The notes: generated from the letters alone by a model not told the origin. A stretch of DNA of 64,000 nucleotides from Pseudomonas synxantha BG33R (GCF_000263715.2 NZ_CM001514.1:4157674-4221673); one strand, 5' to 3'. Positions 1 through 7,632 are shown, numbered from the stretch's first letter. A program made the numbers and translations.

Positions 1-882
1 AAAACATTCCCCACTCAAGCGTTGGCCCAGGCATGGGCTGACCAGTTAGAGGCTGTCACCAAGACTCATCAGACGCACACCCTGTACACCCTTGGCATGA
101 CCTATTGCGAAACCATGCTCAAGGGCAAGGGTAGCTATGACCATGCAATTAAGATTGTTGATCAGCTCTTTGCTGCCTTCCCTCAGTCAATCCATGACAT
201 CACCCCTCAGCTAGTCAATGACTTCAAGCTGAAGCGTCTACAGACGGTCAAGCCTGCTACCTGTCGCATACAGCTAGCGTTCATGTCCCGTTTCTTCAGG
301 TTCGCTAAGCGTGGCCTGCTCATTGATATTCATAACCCCGTAAGTGACATAGCGCTACCCAAGCCGGACAAGTCGAGCGACAAGGTAATCAGTGCTGGCG
401 AGCTTCGACAGTTGCTCAACAAGCTATCCCCAACCATGGCCCTCATCGTGGAGGTAGCTTACGAGACAGCCATGAGACGCTCAGAAATACTCAAGCTCAC
501 AACTCAATGCCTGCACTTAGATGAGCGTATTGCGGATGTAGTAGATGGTAAGAACGGCACTAGGTCTGTGCCTCTGACAATGCGAGCCATAGAGCTACTG
601 AAAGAGGCACAGCGGCTCGCTGTAACGAACAAGGCACACAAAGGACGACTATTTATCGTCACGCCTCATGCAGTGTCGCAGGCGGTTAGGTTGGCAAGGA
701 ACAAGGCGGGCTTGGATGATAGCGTCAGGCTCCACCAATTGAGGCACACACGCATCACCAACGTAGCCAAGAAGGGATTCAACAACGCTCAGATAATGAT
801 TGTGTCAGGGCACAGGGATACTAGGTCTGTAGCTAGATACTCCCACTTGAACGCCAAGGATGTACTTCATCTGATTGATTAA
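1..882 (+). CDS. Tyrosine recombinase/integrase, 5' end outside window
   Basis: The frame is open to base 1, so the N-terminus lies to the left; at least 293 residues are visible. Counting from the TTG at 22, the catalytic set of phage-type integrases is complete: Arg in AMRRSE (about 152), HQLRH (His238, Arg241), GHRD (His264) and the nucleophile Tyr273 in ARYSH. The N-terminal part resembles a SAM-like core-binding domain. It should cut and rejoin DNA at the element's attachment site. It lies about 5 kb from the tRNA-Val at 6079-6155, further than usual for an integrase and its att site, so its own att could also lie left of the window. GCCCTATAGGGC just after the stop may form a weak hairpin. 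Confidence 0.93.
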   Translation, partial: KTFPTQALAQAWADQLEAVTKTHQTHTLYTLGMTYCETMLKGKGSYDHAIKIVDQLFAAFPQSIHDITPQLVNDFKLKRLQTVKPATCRIQLAFMSRFFRFAKRGLLIDIHNPVSDIALPKPDKSSDKVISAGELRQLLNKLSPTMALIVEVAYETAMRRSEILKLTTQCLHLDERIADVVDGKNGTRSVPLTMRAIELLKEAQRLAVTNKAHKGRLFIVTPHAVSQAVRLARNKAGLDDSVRLHQLRHTRITNVAKKGFNNAQIMIVSGHRDTRSVARYSHLNAKDVLHLID

Positions 883-1205
883 ACGCCCTATAGGGCGGCA
901 GGAACGACGATGGAAGACGCAGCGCCACCAGTATAGCCAGCTGCTGCTGTAGGCGCTCACAGGAGCTTACAGTGGCATTAAGTTATTGGAGGAGTAATGG
1001 GATGGGCATGACTCAGAGTTACGGATAGAAACTAATTTGCAGGGTGCTTGTAGACCTTTACCCCAAAAAAGGAGTAATAGCATATATAGATTAAAGATGC
1101 TTCCTAGAACTGCTTACACAGAGTCATTAGGTTGCGGTCTTTTTTATTGCCTAAATGGTGGACTTTCCACAACAAGAAATCAGAGAGGAAGAAAGAGAGA
1201 GCGCG

Positions 1206-1484
1206 ATGGGCATAGAGGAAATCATAGAAAGTAAGATCATGCGCCTAAATACAGCAGACCGTAAGTTGGTGTGGGTAATGATCAGAAACAAGAGTGACGA
1301 TGGGTTACGGTGGTGTGAAATCTCGCTTGAAGAGTTTTCTTCAGCAACAGGTAAAACTTCTAGCTCATGTAGCAAGACCATCCAATACTTTGTAGAGCAT
1401 GAACTCATTGCGCTTCGAAAGAAGCGTCTTGGGCCCACAACTTACAATCAATATAAAACAATTCCCCTGGAGCAAGACCAATGA
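1206..1484 (+). CDS. Small winged-helix-like protein of the island
   Basis: Ninety-two residues from the ATG at 1206, which follows a purine-rich GAGGAAGAAAGAGAG stretch; an in-frame ATG at 1155 has no ribosome site and I do not prefer it. The order helix - TADRKLVWVMIRNKSDDG - EISLEEFSSATGKTSSSCSKTIQYFVEHELI resembles a winged helix-turn-helix (recognition helix around GKTSSSCSKTIQYF), so a transcription or replication regulator is likely. The stop overlaps the next start (ATGA at 1481-1484), so the two genes are translationally coupled. I do not recognise the family. Confidence 0.7.
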   Translation: MGIEEIIESKIMRLNTADRKLVWVMIRNKSDDGLRWCEISLEEFSSATGKTSSSCSKTIQYFVEHELIALRKKRLGPTTYNQYKTIPLEQDQ

Positions 1485-1891
1485 GAACAATCACCATGAC
1501 CGACGTTAACGAACTGGCACGCCGTACAGGTAACTCTCCTATGGGAGTGCTAACAGAACTGATTGAGAACGGCTACCAGCTTATTGAGGAAGTGATTCAA
1601 CCTAAAGGAAACGCACTATCCTCTTCCAAGGATGCCCTAGCCCAATGGAAAGCGTCTAAACAACAAGTGACGGACGATATGTATAAATCTGACCCGCTCG
1701 TCAGACAGCTAATGGATGCTGACAATGCTTACCAAGCCTTCGCCCCTCAAGCCAAGAAGAGCATTCTACAGCGTGATGAACATGGCAATGTAACAGGCAC
1801 CTCTAAAAGCATTCTCACTGGAGCCACGCAGAGGGAACAAGCTGAACTTATGGCTGCTATCCGTGCCACCTATAAACAAGGAGGTAACTAA
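1481..1891 (+). CDS. Hypothetical island protein (136 aa)
   Basis: Soluble, charged protein starting inside the stop of the previous gene (ATGA) and ending at the next start (TAATG). The first 30 residues (DVNELARRTGNSPMGVLTELIENGYQL) look like a MerR- or ribbon-type DNA-binding start; the rest is Gln/Ala/Lys-rich and helical. No catalytic motif is visible. Tight coupling on both sides places it in one operon with the helicase-like gene at 2168. Function unknown; a replication accessory or regulatory role is only an inference from position. Confidence 0.7.
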   Translation: MRTITMTDVNELARRTGNSPMGVLTELIENGYQLIEEVIQPKGNALSSSKDALAQWKASKQQVTDDMYKSDPLVRQLMDADNAYQAFAPQAKKSILQRDEHGNVTGTSKSILTGATQREQAELMAAIRATYKQGGN

Positions 1892-2181
1892 TGGGAAACA
1901 CTTACATGAGTGACTCTGACCTAAAGGGCTTGCAAGAGCGTCGCTCTGAGCTAGGGGCAATTGATTGCAGCATTGAGCAAAAGAATAAACTCATCACTGG
2001 CATTCGCGACTACAAGTTTGTTGAGTATGGGATGACCCAATATGGCTACTATCAGGTGCTGACAATCAAAGGGAGCAAGTCTATACCCGATGAGCTTACA
2101 GGCAGCTTCACACACCCAAGCTACATTATGAAACTGGTAAACGACCTAATCAAAGAAGGAAAACTGATTGAGCCTAAGTGA
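1891..2181 (+). CDS. Hypothetical island protein (96 aa)
   Basis: Starts at ATG 1891, overlapping the previous TAA by one base, behind a good ribosome site (AAGGAGG about 1879-1885). An internal ATG (1906, MSDSDL) is an alternative. The protein is charged, with a YGMTQYGYYQVLTIKG segment suggesting a small beta sheet. It overlaps the helicase-like frame by 14 bases. No known domain recognised. Confidence 0.68.
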   Translation: MGNTYMSDSDLKGLQERRSELGAIDCSIEQKNKLITGIRDYKFVEYGMTQYGYYQVLTIKGSKSIPDELTGSFTHPSYIMKLVNDLIKEGKLIEPK

Positions 2182-3631
2182 GTCCCAGGTTATACACGTA
2201 GCAGAAGCCCTACCAGGAAGCGGAAAATCCACCAAGTTTATCGAAGCGCTACCCTCACTCATCCACACCAACAAGATAGTCTATGCAATGCCTACCAACG
2301 TTCTCATCAAAGAGCTTGCCCTTACTATCAATCTAAAAGCGGGAATATCTCCTTTGGTTATAACGTCCGACACAGTGGAGCACGTTATTGCGCACTTGGA
2401 AAAGGTACTAGCCGCAAGCACACAACCTTTGGTTATGGTCACACATGAAGCCTTGAGACGCGTAGACTCGCGATTGCTTGAAGGGTGGGAACTGGTGGTG
2501 GATGAGGTTCCCAGCGTATCAGACTGTAAGGGCTATCAGTTCGATAGCATTAGCTACCTTGGAAGCCTAGGTAATTACCTAACGATAAACGCCGAAAAGA
2601 AAGCAACTCTGAAGCTTGAAAACATAGCTCTCGTTGAGAATATGATTAAGGCAAAAGACAGCAGCGCCCTCAGTGACTCGGCACTAGACGTACTCAAAGC
2701 AATGCTTACTCCCAAGTGCAGAGTTGAAGTAGAGGCGCAGACGCCCAAGGGCAAGCGGCTTGTACGCATTGTGAAGTATAGAGATTTCCTACCAGCCTTC
2801 TCAAATGCGAATAGCGTTCATATCCTGGCTAACAATGTGAAGGATACGCTTCTAGGTATTCATGCCACCTACCAAGGCTGGCAGTTTGAGCCATCAATAT
2901 TCACACCAGAATTCGATGGCTACGGAAAGCGTGTTGAGCTTCACCCATTCCTGACAACAAAATACTCAAAGACTCAGAGCATGATGCAGCGCAATGGTAA
3001 GCCTGCTGATACGTGGGACGAGGGAGTACAGCTGGCCGACTGGCTACGCTGCATCACTGCGATGGTAGGAGACGAGAAGGGGTTAGCCTTTGCGCATCAA
3101 TGGATGCAGTATAACTTCAGTGAAAGCATAACCAAGCTACCAATTGATAGCAGAGGCATTAACGGCTATCAAGACAGACACATTGCTATATGCCTACAGC
3201 ATGGGAATGTTAGCCCTGATGACGCTCTAAGCTTTCACACTCTAGGCGACATGCTGGGGGTTCCTGTTACTGAGGTACGAAAGGCTATTGAGTTCGAGCG
3301 CTTCTATGAGAGCACCTTACAAGCTGTAGCCAGAACATCACTTAGAGATAGGAGCAGCACTGAACCTGTCACTCTCTTTGTCCAAAGCATGGAAATGGCA
3401 GAGTATCTAAAAGAAAAACTTGGTCGCCTTGCTTCTATAAATACAGAACTTGCCATGAGTCCTTGGGAGAAGCAAGAATCTGAAAAGAAGAAAGCCAAAG
3501 CTCAGCAACACGCAGAGGTAATCTCTCTCCTGATTGAAACTGGCATGAGTCGCCAACACATTGCTAAAGAACTTGGCATCCCCTACCCAACTGTTAAACG
3601 CTGGACCAAAGGCCTAGAGCAAGCAGCCTAA
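2168..3631 (+). CDS. DExx-box P-loop ATPase/helicase-like protein with C-terminal HTH
   Basis: 487 residues. Walker A EALPGSGKST (about 13-22) and a Walker B/DExx box LVVDEVPS (about 110-115) with an intervening VYAMPTNVLIKEL segment are typical of the first RecA domain of superfamily 2 helicases; a QSMEMAEYLKEKLG segment lies in the C-terminal half. The last 35 residues (MSRQHIAKELGIPYPTVKRW) form a resolvase-type helix-turn-helix. The layout resembles origin-binding helicases of small replicons, so a replication initiator is the best guess. The start is TTG 2168: the codon before it in frame is a stop and no ATG or GTG occurs before Walker A. It overlaps the upstream gene by 14 bases. Confidence 0.82.
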   Translation: MSLSESQVIHVAEALPGSGKSTKFIEALPSLIHTNKIVYAMPTNVLIKELALTINLKAGISPLVITSDTVEHVIAHLEKVLAASTQPLVMVTHEALRRVDSRLLEGWELVVDEVPSVSDCKGYQFDSISYLGSLGNYLTINAEKKATLKLENIALVENMIKAKDSSALSDSALDVLKAMLTPKCRVEVEAQTPKGKRLVRIVKYRDFLPAFSNANSVHILANNVKDTLLGIHATYQGWQFEPSIFTPEFDGYGKRVELHPFLTTKYSKTQSMMQRNGKPADTWDEGVQLADWLRCITAMVGDEKGLAFAHQWMQYNFSESITKLPIDSRGINGYQDRHIAICLQHGNVSPDDALSFHTLGDMLGVPVTEVRKAIEFERFYESTLQAVARTSLRDRSSTEPVTLFVQSMEMAEYLKEKLGRLASINTELAMSPWEKQESEKKKAKAQQHAEVISLLIETGMSRQHIAKELGIPYPTVKRWTKGLEQAA

Positions 3632-3912
3632 TAAAGATCAACGGCGTCAATACTCAGATCATTTTCTCTTAAAGACCTTTAAGGGTTTTTGATCTTTGAT
3701 AGCATACAAGACCACTAATCTTATGCTTAAGATCAAGAGCAACGTCAGCAAGCTGACAAAGAGCACGCATTAAAGAGAGAGTCAAAAGCAGACCACCTAC
3801 CAGTGTATCGCTCTTGATCTTTTCTTTGTGCGTATGCCACTCCGTGGCGTGCTCTTGCTTTTGCTTCTGTCACGCACTGACGTTAAGACAACAACCAATC
3901 AAGGACCGTAGA
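3632..3912 (+). repeat. Island intergenic region with repeated AAGATCAA/TTGATCTT motifs
   Basis: No convincing gene. The 8-mer AAGATCAA or its complement occurs at about 3634-3641, 3690-3697, 3729-3736 and 3814-3821. The last two extend to a perfect 12-bp inverted pair (AAGATCAAGAGC at 3729-3740, GCTCTTGATCTT at 3810-3821), and a related AGATCAAGCA follows near 4192. Phased repeats directly after a helicase-like gene could be an origin or an operator array. The 5' end of the open frame beginning at 3814 is Cys-rich and has no ribosome site, so I place the next gene start at 3913. Confidence 0.5.
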
Positions 3913-4128
3913 ATGTCAGACAATGACATCATCAGAATTCCAGATCTAAGATCCACAGTTATACGTAGCATCGTTATTCAGAGGGGGCTAGCCAGAAAGA
4001 TAATCTCCAAGCATGGTAATCCCAAGGCCCTTTATGATATTGCGGTTAAGGAACGTCTCAACCTACAGGCAGTAGGATACATCTCTAGGCTAGACCTCCG
4101 AGAGATTGAGATTGCAAGAGCAAACTAA
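3913..4128 (+). CDS. Hypothetical island protein (71 aa)
   Basis: Start chosen at ATG 3913 (MSDNDIIRIPDL), preceded by AAGGACCG; the longer frame from 3814 encodes an implausible Cys-rich leader. The product is basic, with RSIVIQRGLARKIISKHG followed by a helix and YISRLDLREIEIARAN, plausibly a small helical DNA-binding protein. No family recognised. Same strand and base composition as the rest of the island. Confidence 0.55.
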   Translation: MSDNDIIRIPDLRSTVIRSIVIQRGLARKIISKHGNPKALYDIAVKERLNLQAVGYISRLDLREIEIARAN

Positions 4129-4283
4129 AGCGCGACACTTATCTTAACCATACTACTTTGCCTACAGTACACCCAACTAGTAATCCTTCAGATCAAGCAA
4201 GATTACAGCATGACCGCTATAGCGCTTAACACCATAAGCTATTCACTCTCCCTATTTATAATGATGCAGCACAGAGCCAGACT

Positions 4284-4640
4284 ATGAAATTCACACAAGA
4301 AGACAAGACAGAATACATTGAGACAAATTCCCACTGCGTATTAGCTAAGCGCTTGGGGATTAGTATGCTCACCCTGGATACATATGCGGATGATCAGGGC
4401 TGGAAAGAGGAACACCGCATCTACTGGCATGACAAATCAATTGAGATATTGAAACAAGAGCTAGTCAACGGAAATATCAGTGCTGTAAAGGAAATGCTCA
4501 AGATTACAGGTAGCGTAAGACCAGTAGGACGACCACGTAAATTAGAAGTGGAGCGTGAAGTTGCCATTAGCAAACGCATCGAAGAAGAATATGCAGCAGA
4601 CATTCGACGAATGAAGCTTGTAGACACCAAAACAAGATAA
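4284..4640 (+). CDS. Small HTH/GRPRK protein, possibly terminase-small-subunit-like
   Basis: 118 residues. The first 45 (HCVLAKRLGISMLTLDTYADDQGW) read as a helix-turn-helix; then a helix (SIEILKQELVNGNISAVKEMLKITG), an AT-hook-like VGRPRK, and a charged helical tail. An N-terminal HTH followed by a basic GRPxK linker and helix is reminiscent of small terminase subunits of short-tailed phages, from memory of such proteins rather than a search. If right, the island could be packaged by a helper phage; otherwise it is a small DNA-binding regulator. It is the last plus-strand gene of the main island block. Confidence 0.6.
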   Translation: MKFTQEDKTEYIETNSHCVLAKRLGISMLTLDTYADDQGWKEEHRIYWHDKSIEILKQELVNGNISAVKEMLKITGSVRPVGRPRKLEVEREVAISKRIEEEYAADIRRMKLVDTKTR

Positions 4641-5089
4641 TTATTTATTAAGACAGGAGGGGTGTATTGACACTAGAGGCTAGCGTTCAATTTAAAGCAG
4701 TAAGCATTGAACATAGCAAGGACAGATAGAGCGTGATGCTCAGATTCTAGGCTTACCTAGATGCCCCTCAGGGGTGCTCAATGCGTTACCACACTGGCCG
4801 TTCTTCACAGGGGCTAGGCCCTCTGTGCCTGATAGTTCAGCTACCAGTCACCTGCCCCCCTAACCACGCCTGAAGGGTTAAGCGATCCACCTCTGAGGGT
4901 GGCACCTCGGCCTGTTTACAAACCACCGGCTCGGTCCTCTCAGCGTTCACGCCACCACTACACCATTGAAGGTTCGCTATGATGTTACTAACTTCAACGC
5001 GCCTCACTTTCTGAGACATACAGTTCAGCTTACGCAAGGCCCGTTTGCACAGCTACTGATATACGCCGTGCAGTAAGTAGCGTCAAGCT
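4641..5089. other. Island non-coding region, about 450 bp
   Basis: No supported gene. A TTGACA (4667-4672) with TTTAAA 18 bases downstream could be a sigma-70 promoter reading into it. Short hairpins are visible, including GCCCCTCAGGGGTGC near 4762-4776 and CCACCTCTGAGGGTGG near 4888-4903. The 66-codon minus-strand frame at 4837-5037 lacks a ribosome site and has no recognisable features. A small RNA is possible but unproven. Confidence 0.3.
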
Positions 5090-5254
5090 CTAGCCCCGCC
5101 GAATTTGGCAGGTCATAGCAGCCAATGCACGCGTAGAAGCATCATCGGATTTTGCTTGGGCCACATAGCCAGCCACGCAGTCACGAAACGGCATACTGAT
5201 AGCGTACGAGAGGGCCAGCGCAGCAAACACAATTGACGCAGCTAACCACTTCAT
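5090..5254 (-). CDS. Small single-pass membrane protein (54 aa)
   Basis: Start ATG 5254 is preceded on the minus strand by TAAGGGA about 9 bases upstream. Residues 3-20 are a hydrophobic segment (WLAASIVFAALALSYAIS), followed by a short polar tail with two Cys, a Gly-Tyr-Val motif and a basic end. It could be a signal-anchored small protein or a cleaved exported peptide. It is divergent from the small gene at 5378. Function unknown. Confidence 0.5.
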   Translation of the reverse strand: MKWLAASIVFAALALSYAISMPFRDCVAGYVAQAKSDDASTRALAAMTCQIRRG

Positions 5255-5377
5255 CTGAATTATTCCCTTACAAACATAATGGAAATTATACCACCGGGGT
5301 GATGCCAAACTGAAATCATAGCCTACGCTTCGTGAGCAACCTTGAAGTTGCGACTGACCTACAGGAGCGAGACGAAG

Positions 5378-5548
5378 ATGACAAAGGCACCAATTGGCAC
5401 TACGGGGACAACAGGGCAGAGCTGCCCAGAAAGCGGTATTTGGACAGTGGTTGGCACTCCAAGCACGACAGCGCCAATTGCCAAAGGTAACCGGTTCCCA
5501 CCTTATGACGGCAAATCGGTGACCTGGAAGCTGACGCAATACGCTTAA
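5378..5548 (+). CDS. Small CPESG-motif protein (56 aa)
   Basis: Start ATG 5378 with AGGAG about 10 bases upstream; the frame could begin 12 codons earlier but without a ribosome site. The product has TGQSCPESGIW, then a short linker, IAKGNRFPPYDGK and a VTWKL end. A CPxSGxW core followed by a G-x-x-M/F-P-P segment and a Trp is seen in small proteins and C-terminal domains of Proteobacteria; I recall it without a firm function. Likely accessory cargo of the island. Confidence 0.5.
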   Translation: MTKAPIGTTGTTGQSCPESGIWTVVGTPSTTAPIAKGNRFPPYDGKSVTWKLTQYA

Positions 5549-5884
5549 AGACTGATCGAGAGCAGAGGCAACTCTGCTCTCACTGCGCCCTTTAGCAGAT
5601 GCCAGCCCTGGAGTTTTGATTAGAAATTAACTAGCACCATTGCATACATAAGCACCCCACCCCACACCCCCTGCCCACCCCTAGAGAGACGCCCCCGCCA
5701 GCCCTACAGCAGCACATAGAGCGTTCAGGATTCACCACAGAGTGTAGTGTGTTGAGCGTGACCGACAGGCGTACCCGCCTCACAGCAGGCACGTAGCTCA
5801 GTTGGTTAGACAGCCTGCCCTTGTGAGGTACGAACAACGGGCAAGGGAGTGAGCCTGCGAACGTACCACCACCTAGACAAGATA
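5549..5884. other. Intergenic region with an inverted tRNA-Val 5' copy
   Basis: No gene supported. It holds a low-complexity CACCCC-rich stretch (about 5650-5680) and, at 5775-5810, the copy of the tRNA-Val 5' end described separately. After that copy the sequence does not continue as a tRNA, though a later CGTACCACCA (about 5864-5873) mimics a tRNA 3' end. Confidence 0.4.
5775..5810 (+). repeat. 36-bp inverted repeat of tRNA-Val 5' end plus flank (copy 1)
   Basis: Identical over 36 bases to the reverse complement of 6132-6167. It begins CCGCCTCACAGC, which is the flank upstream of the tRNA-Val gene, and runs through AGGCACGTAGCTCAGTTGG into the D arm, ending at TTAGA. It therefore holds the first 23 bases or so of the tRNA and 13 bases of its leader, in the opposite orientation. 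Likely a relic of an integration or rearrangement event at this tRNA. Confidence 0.85.
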
Positions 5885-6006
5885 GTGAACGAGCCATGTA
5901 TATCAATGGGTTAGGTAGAGTCGTTCACAAATATGAGTGTGAACAGGGGAAGTAAAGATCTACGTTCACATTGCCTTGTGTGAACGAAGCCTATAATTTG
6001 TGAACG
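5885..6006. repeat. Cluster of six GTGAACG/CGTTCAC motifs
   Basis: Copies of GTGAAC(G) lie at 5885-5891 (+), 5922-5928 (-), 5939-5944 (+, followed by A), 5963-5969 (-), 5980-5986 (+) and 6000-6006 (+). Pairs at 5922/5939 and 5963/5980 form inverted repeats with short spacers (CGTTCACA...TGTGAACG). Position between the island and the tRNA end suggests integrase arm-type or excisionase sites, or operator/iteron DNA. Confidence 0.7.
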
Positions 6007-6023
6007 TTTTCTTAGGCAAAGAA

Positions 6024-6051
6024 AAAGGGGAACCCTTTCGGATTCCCCCTC
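6024..6051 (-). terminator. Rho-independent terminator after tRNA-Val
   Basis: On the minus strand, AGGGGGAATCC-GAAA-GGGTTCCCCT followed by TTTTTC: a ten-pair stem with a GAAA tetraloop and a U-run. It begins 28 bases past the tRNA-Val CCA end. Confidence 0.85.
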
Positions 6052-6078
6052 ACACCGCCCAGCAGAGCGGATTTTGTT

Positions 6079-6155
6079 TGGTAGGCGCGATTGGACTCGA
6101 ACCAACGACCCCCACCATGTCAAGGTGGTGCTCTAACCAACTGAGCTACGTGCCT
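6079..6155 (-). tRNA. tRNA-Val(GAC), island attachment gene
   Basis: 77 nt with encoded CCA (TGG at 6079-6081). D stem GCUC/GAGC, anticodon stem CCACC/GGUGG with loop UUGACAU (anticodon GAC), T stem GUUGG/CCAAU with loop UUCGAGU. The acceptor stem is AGGCACG/CGCGCCU, giving an A-C mismatch at the fifth pair; the two halves may come from different alleles, as expected if an element rewrote one end on integration. The 3' end faces the island. Confidence 0.95.
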
Positions 6156-6167
6156 GCTGTGAGGCGG
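6132..6167 (-). repeat. 36-bp inverted repeat of tRNA-Val 5' end plus flank (copy 2, native)
   Basis: The partner of 5775-5810, covering the leader and first part of the intact tRNA-Val gene on the minus strand. Confidence 0.85.
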
Positions 6168-6339
6168 CATTCTACGGAATTCCGGAGGGGTGTCAACATC
6201 TTTTTTGCAGCTAAGCCTATGAATATGCGAATTTTTTATTTATGCCGGGTACACCTGGGATTTCCGGGTGGCTGGCAGGCAATTTTCAACTCAGGTAGGA
6301 TCGCCGCACTCGTAAAAAATATAAAACAGAGGTTCCAGG

Positions 6340-7623
6340 ATGGCGAACACCCCCTACCCCCAGTCCTATTACGCCGCTTCCGCGAATGCAGCCCCACCCC
6401 GTCCAACCCTGCAAGGTGAGGTCGAAACCGATGTCTGTGTGATTGGTGCCGGCTATACCGGGCTTTCCAGCGCGCTGTTTTTGCTGGAGAACGGCTTTCG
6501 CGTCACGGTACTGGAAGCCGCCAAGGTGGGTTTTGGTGCCTCGGGTCGTAATGGCGGGCAGATCGTCAACAGCTACAGCCGTGATATCGATGTGATCGAG
6601 CGCAGTGTCGGGCCCAAACAGGCTCAGTTGCTGGGGCAGATGGCCTTTGAAGGCGGCAAGATCATTCGTGAGCGCGTGGCTAAATACCAGATCCAGTGCG
6701 ACTTGAAGGACGGCGGTGTATTTGCCGCACTCAACAGCAAGCACATGGGTCATCTGGAATCGCAGAAGCGCCTGTGGGAGCGCTACGGCCATACGCAGCT
6801 TGAGTTGCTCGACGAGCGCCGCATCCGCGAAGTGGTGGCCTGTGACAACTATGTGGGCGGTTTGCTGGACATGAGCGGCGGGCATATCCACCCGCTCAAC
6901 CTGGCACTGGGCGAAGCGGCGGCCGTGGAATCCCTGGGCGGTACGATTTATGAGCAATCGGCAGCGGTACGCATCGAGCGCGGCGCCAACCCTGTGGTAC
7001 ACACCGCCGAAGGCAGGGTCCGGGCCAAATTCATTATCGTTGCCGGTAACGCTTACCTGGGCAACCTGGTGCCGGAGCTGGCGGCCAAGTCGATGCCATG
7101 CGGTACCCAAGTGATCACCTCCGCCCCCCTTGGCGATGAATTGGCCAAGACGCTGTTGCCGCAGGATTACTGTGTCGAAGACTGCAACTACCTGCTCGAC
7201 TACTACCGCCTCACCAGTGACAAGCGCCTGATCTTCGGCGGCGGCGTGGTGTATGGCGCGCGGGATCCGGCGAATATCGAGGCAATCATCCGGCCGAAAA
7301 TGCTCAAGGCATTCCCGCAACTCAAAGACGTGAAGATCGACTACGCCTGGACCGGCAATTTCCTGCTGACCCTGTCGCGCCTGCCCCAGGTCGGCCGTCT
7401 TGGCGACAACATCTATTACTCACAAGGCTGTAGCGGCCATGGCGTGACGTACACGCACCTGGCAGGCAAAGTACTGGCTGAGGCATTGCGCGGGCAGGCT
7501 GAGCGTTTTGATGCGTTTGCGGATTTGCCGCACTACCCGTTCCCGGGCGGGCAGATGTTGCGTACGCCGTTTGCGGCGCTGGGGGCTTGGTACTACGGGC
7601 TGCGCGATAAATTCGGAATGTAA
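6340..7623 (+). CDS. puuB: FAD-dependent oxidoreductase, gamma-glutamylputrescine oxidase-like
   Basis: 427-residue DAO-family flavoprotein. The N-terminal Rossmann motif VIGAGYTGLSSA is followed by the acidic end of strand 2 (VTVLEAAKVGFGASGRNGGQI), the FAD-contacting pattern typical of PuuB/glycine-oxidase-like enzymes; the C-terminal YYSQGCSGHGVTYTHLAGK closes the FAD site. PuuB oxidises gamma-glutamylputrescine in putrescine breakdown; other amine substrates are possible. Start ATG 6340 follows AGAGGTTCCAGG. It is single, flanked by tRNA-Val and a REP. A putrescine role would fit the succinate-semialdehyde dehydrogenase at 45530. Confidence 0.82.
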   Translation: MANTPYPQSYYAASANAAPPRPTLQGEVETDVCVIGAGYTGLSSALFLLENGFRVTVLEAAKVGFGASGRNGGQIVNSYSRDIDVIERSVGPKQAQLLGQMAFEGGKIIRERVAKYQIQCDLKDGGVFAALNSKHMGHLESQKRLWERYGHTQLELLDERRIREVVACDNYVGGLLDMSGGHIHPLNLALGEAAAVESLGGTIYEQSAAVRIERGANPVVHTAEGRVRAKFIIVAGNAYLGNLVPELAAKSMPCGTQVITSAPLGDELAKTLLPQDYCVEDCNYLLDYYRLTSDKRLIFGGGVVYGARDPANIEAIIRPKMLKAFPQLKDVKIDYAWTGNFLLTLSRLPQVGRLGDNIYYSQGCSGHGVTYTHLAGKVLAEALRGQAERFDAFADLPHYPFPGGQMLRTPFAALGAWYYGLRDKFGM

Positions 7624-7632
7624 ACACAACCC

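Noticed and set aside
1037..1234. 65-codon frame before the first small island gene
   Set aside because: No ribosome site, low-complexity Arg-rich end, overlaps the better-supported gene at 1206.
4850..4990. tRNA- or tmRNA-like region on the minus strand
   Set aside because: There is a GTTTGTAAAC loop and a CCACC/GGTGG stem, but no T-loop motif or acceptor stem in register.
5788..5873. Possible second tRNA gene on the plus strand (tRNA-Val-like 5' end and ACCACCA-like 3' end)
   Set aside because: No D-stem partner or anticodon stem can be formed after TTAGA; only the first 23 bases match a tRNA.
5631..5906. 91-codon minus-strand frame
   Set aside because: Spans the inverted tRNA copy and a CACCCC-rich stretch; no ribosome site or family features.
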